This document shows, piece after piece, positions 60,109 through 64,000 of a DNA stretch of 64,000 nucleotides. The stretch covers positions 1,054,001 through 1,118,000 of the forward strand of contig JABFRO010000001.1 of the NCBI GenBank assembly GCA_013141125.1. Direction: 5' to 3'. The DNA is from Methylophilaceae bacterium (GTDB lineage: Bacteria; Pseudomonadota; Gammaproteobacteria; Burkholderiales; Methylophilaceae). Both the position numbers and the translations under genes were made by a program. The notes beneath the pieces were generated by a model. It did not search any database. It saw only the letters and a program-made list of their open reading frames with translations, and was not told where the DNA came from. The first letter of the stretch is position 1; every line of letters begins with the position of its first letter.

Positions 60109-60154
60109 TGTTCATTTCGCTACAAATACGGCTCCGATTGTCGGAATCGCTACA
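60109..60154. promoter_or_regulatory. Two NifA enhancer sites of nifB
   Basis: TGT-TCATTTCGCT-ACA (60109-60124) and TGT-CGGAATCGCT-ACA (60139-60154), exact matches 30 bases apart, i.e. on about the same face of the helix. Centres are about 132 and 102 bases before the predicted nifB start. Confidence 0.83.
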
Positions 60155-60182
60155 AGCCAACCATACCCCCAACTATAGATTT

Positions 60183-60195
60183 AACCAATTGTTTA
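60183..60195 (+). promoter_or_regulatory. Possible IHF site of nifB
   Basis: AACCAATTGTTTA fits WATCAA-N4-TTR with one mismatch (C for T). It is between the enhancers and the -24 element. Confidence 0.5.
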
Positions 60196-60222
60196 TTAAC
60201 ACAAAATAAATAAACATTAAAA

Positions 60223-60238
60223 TGGCACGCGTCTTGCA
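60223..60238 (+). promoter_or_regulatory. Sigma-54 promoter of nifB
   Basis: TGGCACGCGTCTTGCA is a full match to TGGCACG-N4-TTGCA. nifB starts 37 bases later. Confidence 0.93.
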
Positions 60239-60274
60239 ACGCTCCAGATACAAATCTCACCAAGGATCAATATC

Positions 60275-61843
60275 ATGGAAGCTATATTTGAAAACGCTAC
60301 GCCAAACTTAAGCCGATTGCGGCCTATCACTGGCATCAAGGTTGAAATTACTGGGCAGCCTGCTGCTTCCGGCTGTGAAACTGAAGGCGGCGAAGGCAAA
60401 GCGAGCTGCGGCACGTCGGACGGGCCGGATGATATGTCACCGGAAGTATGGGAGAAGGTCAAGAATCATCCCTGCTATTCGGAAGAAGCGCATCACCACT
60501 ATGCGCGTATGCATGTTGCGGTAGCTCCGGCTTGCAATATTCAATGCAATTACTGCAACCGTAAATACGACTGCTCCAATGAATCACGCCCCGGTGTAGT
60601 TTCACAAAAACTGACACCCGATCAAGCGGTGAAGAAAGTGATTGCCGTGGCCAGTGAAATTCCGCAAATGACCGTGCTTGGCATCGCCGGCCCCGGCGAT
60701 GCGCTGGCCAGCCCGGACAAAACCTTTGAGACATTTCGCCAGTTGCAGGAACAAGCACCGGACATCAAGTTATGTCTATCCACCAATGGCTTGATGCTGC
60801 CGGATTATGTAGATGAAATTGCCAAATATAACGTTGACCACGTCACCATTACCATCAACATGATTGATGCCGAAGTGGGCGAAAAAATCTATCCATGGAT
60901 TTTCTACAACCACAAGCGCTATTACGGTCGTGAAGCGGCACAGATTCTAACTGACCGCCAAATGCTGGGGCTGGAAATGCTGACGGCGCGCGGGATTTTA
61001 ACCAAAATCAACTCCGTGTTAATCCCCGGTGTTAACGATAAACACTTGTATGAAGTCAATCGCGCGGTTAAATCACGCGGCGCTTTTCTACATAACATCA
61101 TGCCGCTGATTTCCGAAGCCGAGCATGGCACGGTATATGGCCTGACCGGCCAACGCGGCCCTTCGGCGCAGGAATTAAAAGATGTGCAGGATGCGTGTAT
61201 GGGCGGGGCAAATTTAATGCGCCATTGCCGCCAATGCCGTGCCGATGCAGTGGGCTTGCTGGGTGAAGACCGCAGCGATGAATTTACACTGGATCAAATA
61301 GAGCAAATGGATGTGGTGTATGACCTGGAAAAACGCCGTGCTTATCAAGAAACCGTTGAGGCGGAACGGCAAGCGCAACACAACGCCAAGCATGATGCGC
61401 TGGCTGCCCATGCTGGTGCGGATGACGGCATGAAAGTGCTGGTAGCAGTTGCCACCACTGGCGGCGGCAAGGTCAATGAACACTTTGGTCACGCCACCGA
61501 GTTCCAAATTTTCGAATTAACGGCGGCCTCGGCCATGTTCGTCGGTCATAGGCGGGTGGATCTGTATTGTCAGGGCGGTGAAGGCGCGGAAGAGTTACTA
61601 CCTTCTGTGGTTACAGCTATCAATGATTGCCATGCGGTATTGGTCGCCAAAATTGGTGCTTGTCCGCGTGATGAGCTGAAAGCGGCCGGTATTGAACCGG
61701 TGGATGCTTATGCCCATGAGTTCATTGAAAAAGCTGCATTGACCTGGTTTGCAGATTACCGCAGCCGCGTGGCTTCTGGCGAAACTTTCCATATACAGCG
61801 CGGCGATGCTTCCATCCGCCAAGGGGCTTTTATGGCGGCATGA
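60275..61843 (+). CDS. nifB: Nitrogenase cofactor biosynthesis protein NifB
   Basis: Radical-SAM enzyme that fuses [4Fe-4S] units into NifB-co, the core of the nitrogenase cofactor; 522 residues. The SAM cluster motif is ACNIQCNYCN (CxxxCxxC), preceded by the HHHYARMHVAVAP-type segment. A cysteine pair later (HCRQCRADAVG) is also conserved. The C-terminal NifX/NafY-like domain (from about 390) has NEHFGHATEFQIFEL. Ends near a palindromic repeat that precedes the ferredoxin gene. Confidence 0.97.
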   Translation: MEAIFENATPNLSRLRPITGIKVEITGQPAASGCETEGGEGKASCGTSDGPDDMSPEVWEKVKNHPCYSEEAHHHYARMHVAVAPACNIQCNYCNRKYDCSNESRPGVVSQKLTPDQAVKKVIAVASEIPQMTVLGIAGPGDALASPDKTFETFRQLQEQAPDIKLCLSTNGLMLPDYVDEIAKYNVDHVTITINMIDAEVGEKIYPWIFYNHKRYYGREAAQILTDRQMLGLEMLTARGILTKINSVLIPGVNDKHLYEVNRAVKSRGAFLHNIMPLISEAEHGTVYGLTGQRGPSAQELKDVQDACMGGANLMRHCRQCRADAVGLLGEDRSDEFTLDQIEQMDVVYDLEKRRAYQETVEAERQAQHNAKHDALAAHAGADDGMKVLVAVATTGGGKVNEHFGHATEFQIFELTAASAMFVGHRRVDLYCQGGEGAEELLPSVVTAINDCHAVLVAKIGACPRDELKAAGIEPVDAYAHEFIEKAALTWFADYRSRVASGETFHIQRGDASIRQGAFMAA

Positions 61844-61850
61844 TAATGAT

Positions 61851-61932
61851 GTAGGTCGGATGAGCGCAGCGCTATCCGACACAGCTGCCATCTATTATTA
61901 ATGTCGGATAACGCTGCGCTCATCCGACCTAC
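61851..61932. repeat. Palindromic repeat between nifB and the ferredoxin gene
   Basis: GTAGGTCGGATGAGCGCAGC... (61851-61881) and its reverse complement (61902-61932), 31-bp arms with one mismatch, loop 20. A variant of the GTAGGGTGG family (GTAGGTCGG). Could weaken read-through or stabilise nifB mRNA. Confidence 0.85.
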
Positions 61933-61969
61933 ACGCTACAAATTACTATTTTTTAACAGGAGAAACACC

Positions 61970-62191
61970 ATGGCTTACAAAATCGTTGGTTCCCAATGTA
62001 CCGGCTGTTCGGCTTGCGAGCCGGAATGTCCGAATGACGCTATTTATGAAAAGAACGGCGTATTTTTTATCAAGCCGGACAAATGCACCGAGTGCATTGG
62101 GCACTTTGACGAAGCGCAATGCGTTGCCGCTTGTCCAGTAGATCTAACCTGCATTATTGATACTGCTTATCCGCGTTACCAAGCCGCATAA
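61970..62191 (+). CDS. fdxN: 2[4Fe-4S] ferredoxin, nif-associated
   Basis: A 73-residue ferredoxin. [12 protein letters not shown] (CxxCxxCxxxC) and [17 protein letters not shown] (C-x2-C-x8-C-x3-C) are the two cluster motifs, of the FdxN type found after nifB. The ATG at 61970 has AGGAG seven bases before it; an upstream ATG at 61901 falls inside the palindrome and is rejected. Likely an electron donor to NifB or nitrogenase. Confidence 0.9.
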   Translation: MAYKIVGSQCTGCSACEPECPNDAIYEKNGVFFIKPDKCTECIGHFDEAQCVAACPVDLTCIIDTAYPRYQAA

Positions 62192-62245
62192 ACCTACATT
62201 AAGGAGATTGAAATTACTAAAAATCCATTTATATATTTAGACCGC

Positions 62246-62275
62246 AGGGTGGACAAGCGCAGCCGCATTCACCCT
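62246..62275. repeat. Short palindromic repeat between ferredoxin and A-type protein
   Basis: AGGGTGGACAAG...GCATTCACCCT, weak arms. Related to 44728. Confidence 0.68.
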
Positions 62276-62339
62276 AAAGTTAAATGCGTATATTTTTAGC
62301 TTTCATCTCCCCTAACCTCAAGCTGTACAAGGAAAAATT

Positions 62340-62756
62340 ATGGAACTGACAATTACCCCCAAGGCTGAAAAATTCATAGCGCGCATGCTCCGCTTTAACG
62401 GCGGCACGCCAGAACATGGCTTTCGTTTGTGTGTTAGCCCGGGCGGCTGCTCAGGCTTAAGTTCAGAGTTCACTGTGGAAGTCGCGCCACTACAAGGCGA
62501 TGCCATTGTGTTAGCCAGCGGTCTGCGGCTATTTTTGCCGGCTGAATCACGTATTTTGCTGGAAGGTGCCACCATTGATTTCAAGGATACGCCCATGGAA
62601 TCCGGCCTCACCTTTATCACACAACAAAGTGCTGGCGGCAGCTGCGGCAGTGGCAGCGGGGGAAGTTGCAGCAGCAGTAGCGGCGATGGTCATAGCCATG
62701 GCGAACATGCCGGCCAGTCTACAATCAGTCTTGACAGCATTCAGCGTAAGTACTGA
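62340..62756 (+). CDS. Nif-linked A-type Fe-S protein with Cys/Gly/Ser/His-rich tail
   Basis: A 138-residue A-type (HesB/IscA-like) protein in the nifB operon. The core has GFRLCVSPGGCSGL (C31, C37), the C37 matching the first ligand. The usual CGCG end is replaced by a flexible tail with C102 and C110 (C-x7-C) in Gly/Ser repeats, followed by GDGHSHGEHAG (H118, H120, H123). The change in ligand spacing and the His cluster suggest a different metal or cluster handling. Possibly supplies clusters to NifB. Confidence 0.83.
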   Translation: MELTITPKAEKFIARMLRFNGGTPEHGFRLCVSPGGCSGLSSEFTVEVAPLQGDAIVLASGLRLFLPAESRILLEGATIDFKDTPMESGLTFITQQSAGGSCGSGSGGSCSSSSGDGHSHGEHAGQSTISLDSIQRKY

Positions 62757-62772
62757 TTACTAGTTAGCCATC

Positions 62773-63291
62773 ATGCCAAATTCCATCATGATAGAAGAGG
62801 AAAATGTCTGGTTTGCCTCTCGCTACCACAGCTTGCCTACGGCGGCGGAAGAACAGCTCAAATTCGCCAGCTTATCCTACGCCAACAGTGCTAAAGCTGA
62901 AATGCATCTGGCATTGGCTAAAGCAATTGCTCCGGAAAATGCCGTAGTCATTGTTGGTGAGTATCGCTATTTCTTTTACAAGGGGCGGCTGAACGAGGCG
63001 CTGGTCGTGGCCAAAGACTGCTTGACAGCCGTCGCCAAAGAGCTGGGCTTACCCGCACATTGGCGTATGGTGGAGCCACACCATGCGGATTTCAAAGGTG
63101 ATGAACCCGCTCACCGCTTCTATCTGTTTTGCCTGAAAGCCTACGCCTATTTATTGTTGCGCCTAAACCGCCTAGATGAAGGTCGCGTAGCAGCCAACAA
63201 GCTGTTGCACCTGGATCCAGCCAATAAAATTGGTGGCCAGGTATTGCTGGATGTGTTGGAACGCATGGGTCGGGATGATTATGATGATTGA
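62773..63291 (+). CDS. Nif-cluster TPR-like helical protein
   Basis: A 172-residue, all-helical protein with TPR-like units (EMHLALAKAIAPENAVVIVGEYRYFFYKGRLNEALVVA in parts, and LLRLNRLDEGRVAANKLLHLDP). No cysteine cluster or membrane segment. Proteins of this kind sit between the A-type protein and the LRV protein in nif regions; the function is not known to me. Overlaps the next gene by 11 bases. Confidence 0.7.
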   Translation: MPNSIMIEEENVWFASRYHSLPTAAEEQLKFASLSYANSAKAEMHLALAKAIAPENAVVIVGEYRYFFYKGRLNEALVVAKDCLTAVAKELGLPAHWRMVEPHHADFKGDEPAHRFYLFCLKAYAYLLLRLNRLDEGRVAANKLLHLDPANKIGGQVLLDVLERMGRDDYDD

Positions 63292-64000
63292 GACCGACAT
63301 CCCCGCGCTTGATTGGCAAGGTTTGGCCATAGACTGCTCCAGTTGCGCGCATGTTGACAGGCTGGCTTTGGGGACTTGCGGGCTACTTCGCTCCTGCGTG
63401 CATGATCGCTACGCCAAACGTATTGAACGATTTTTTGCCACTAACCCCAGCCTTGCAGTTGACTATATCGCACACCCTTATTTTGAAGTGCGTTCGTTGA
63501 CGGCAAAGTATTTAGACGTATTTCACTTGAATCGACTAATGAGCGATGCCGATGAAACGGTACGTGCCAGTGTTGCACTCAGGTTGCCGCCTAAATTATT
63601 AACAAAATTGATTCATGATCCTGATCGTGAAGTACGCATACGCGTGGCCTTGCGTATGGAAGTCAATGACTTAAATACAATGTTGCACGACGCGGACTAT
63701 TACGTGCGCTTGATGGTGGCGCGTCGCATTGCCCCCAGTTTGTTATTTCATCTGGTGCATGATGCCGATGCCACCGTCAGACGTGAAGTTGCCGCAAAAA
63801 TTGGAGTCGAGTGGCTCACCATGCTGGCCAATGACAGCGAAGCGGAAGTGCGGCTGGTGGCGATAGGCAGAATTTCTTCTGGTCTGTTGCCGCCATTCCG
63901 ACATGACACCGATTGGCGTGTAAGGATGGAAGTCGCCCAGCGTGTGCCTGTTGAGTTTCTTGCAGATTTAATCAACGATGAAGATGAAATCGTAGCCGCC
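63281..64000 (+). CDS. LRV Fe-S protein of the nif region, cut by window end
   Basis: The frame starts at the ATG at 63281 and is open to the window edge (240 codons). The N-terminus has C19, C22, C33 and C39, matching the LRV_FeS4 cluster domain, followed by tandem leucine-rich-variant (LRV) repeats of about 24 residues, e.g. LMSDADETVRASVALRLPPKLLTKLIHDPDREVRIRVALRM (read in parts). These proteins are recurrent nif-region members of unknown reaction. The end is not seen. Confidence 0.87.
   Translation, partial: MMIETDIPALDWQGLAIDCSSCAHVDRLALGTCGLLRSCVHDRYAKRIERFFATNPSLAVDYIAHPYFEVRSLTAKYLDVFHLNRLMSDADETVRASVALRLPPKLLTKLIHDPDREVRIRVALRMEVNDLNTMLHDADYYVRLMVARRIAPSLLFHLVHDADATVRREVAAKIGVEWLTMLANDSEAEVRLVAIGRISSGLLPPFRHDTDWRVRMEVAQRVPVEFLADLINDEDEIVAA

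Overview
The window reads as a chromosome segment from a Proteobacterium, most likely a betaproteobacterium of the Nitrosomonadales/Methylophilales type. The support is the gene order hfq-hflX-hflK-hflC-DUF2065-hisZ-purA, an ompA/mtaD/ubiG/gph block, and an oxygen-sensing type NifA. Two traits stand out: genes for tetrahydromethanopterin/methanofuran-type C1 cofactors, which suggest methylotrophy or formaldehyde oxidation, and the start of a nitrogen-fixation (nif) region. Genus is not resolvable by eye.

Layout. 1-15.4 kb is almost all on the minus strand. After the end of a prolyl-4-hydroxylase-like gene come gph, ubiG, mtaD and ompA, then one long, tightly packed run read from hfq down to mfnB: hfq, hflX, hflK, hflC, DUF2065, hisZ, purA, a flavoprotein of the dihydromethanopterin reductase type, a DUF6513/dihydropteroate-synthase-like protein, a DUF447 protein and mfnB. 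gltX follows upstream of hfq. 15.6-27.2 kb holds a PilZ-like protein, hrpA, an Anbu proteasome-homologue locus (transglutaminase, a fused ATP-grasp/alpha-E protein, and divergent Anbu) and a GGDEF cyclase. 27.2-38.4 kb holds dnaJ-dnaK-grpE with sigma-32-like promoters, an HDOD-GGDEF protein, a Lon-like protease gene broken at a T9 run, moaE-moaD, a vapBC pair and rmuC. 38.4-48.1 kb is an array of three large poly-HAMP chemoreceptors, two of which share about 0.9 kb of nearly identical DNA.

48.3-50.0 kb has tRNA-Ala, tRNA-Glu and tRNA-Arg. The tRNA-Arg carries a 1.15-kb remnant of an integrated element: an integrase stub, an MNT/HEPN toxin-antitoxin remnant and a 46-bp direct repeat of the tRNA 3' end. 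A TonB-dependent receptor follows.

52.3-64.0 kb is an iron-sulphur and nitrogen-fixation block. The isc operon (iscS-iscU-erpA-iscA-hscB-hscA-fdx, without iscR) runs leftward. From the same intergenic region nifA runs rightward, followed by nifB, a 2[4Fe-4S] ferredoxin, an unusual A-type Fe-S protein, a small helical protein and an LRV Fe-S protein cut by the window end. The most interesting result is that the isc operon has a textbook NifA/sigma-54 control region of its own: a TGT-N10-ACA enhancer, a perfect IHF-consensus site and a -24/-12 element in the correct order and spacing. nifA and nifB have matching sigma-54 promoters. The general Fe-S assembly machinery thus appears to have been placed under nitrogen-fixation control in place of dedicated nifU/nifS, none of which is seen in the window.

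A family of small palindromic repeats (core GTAGGGTGG...CCACCCTAC or GTAGGTCGG...CCGACCTAC) is scattered through the intergenic spaces of the chemoreceptor array, the isc operon and the nifB operon. Gaps longer than 300 bases are 41500-42008 and 54553-54881 (each holding one of these repeats and nothing else recognised), 48047-48349 (only a tRNA promoter at its end) and 57895-58354 (the isc/nifA control region).
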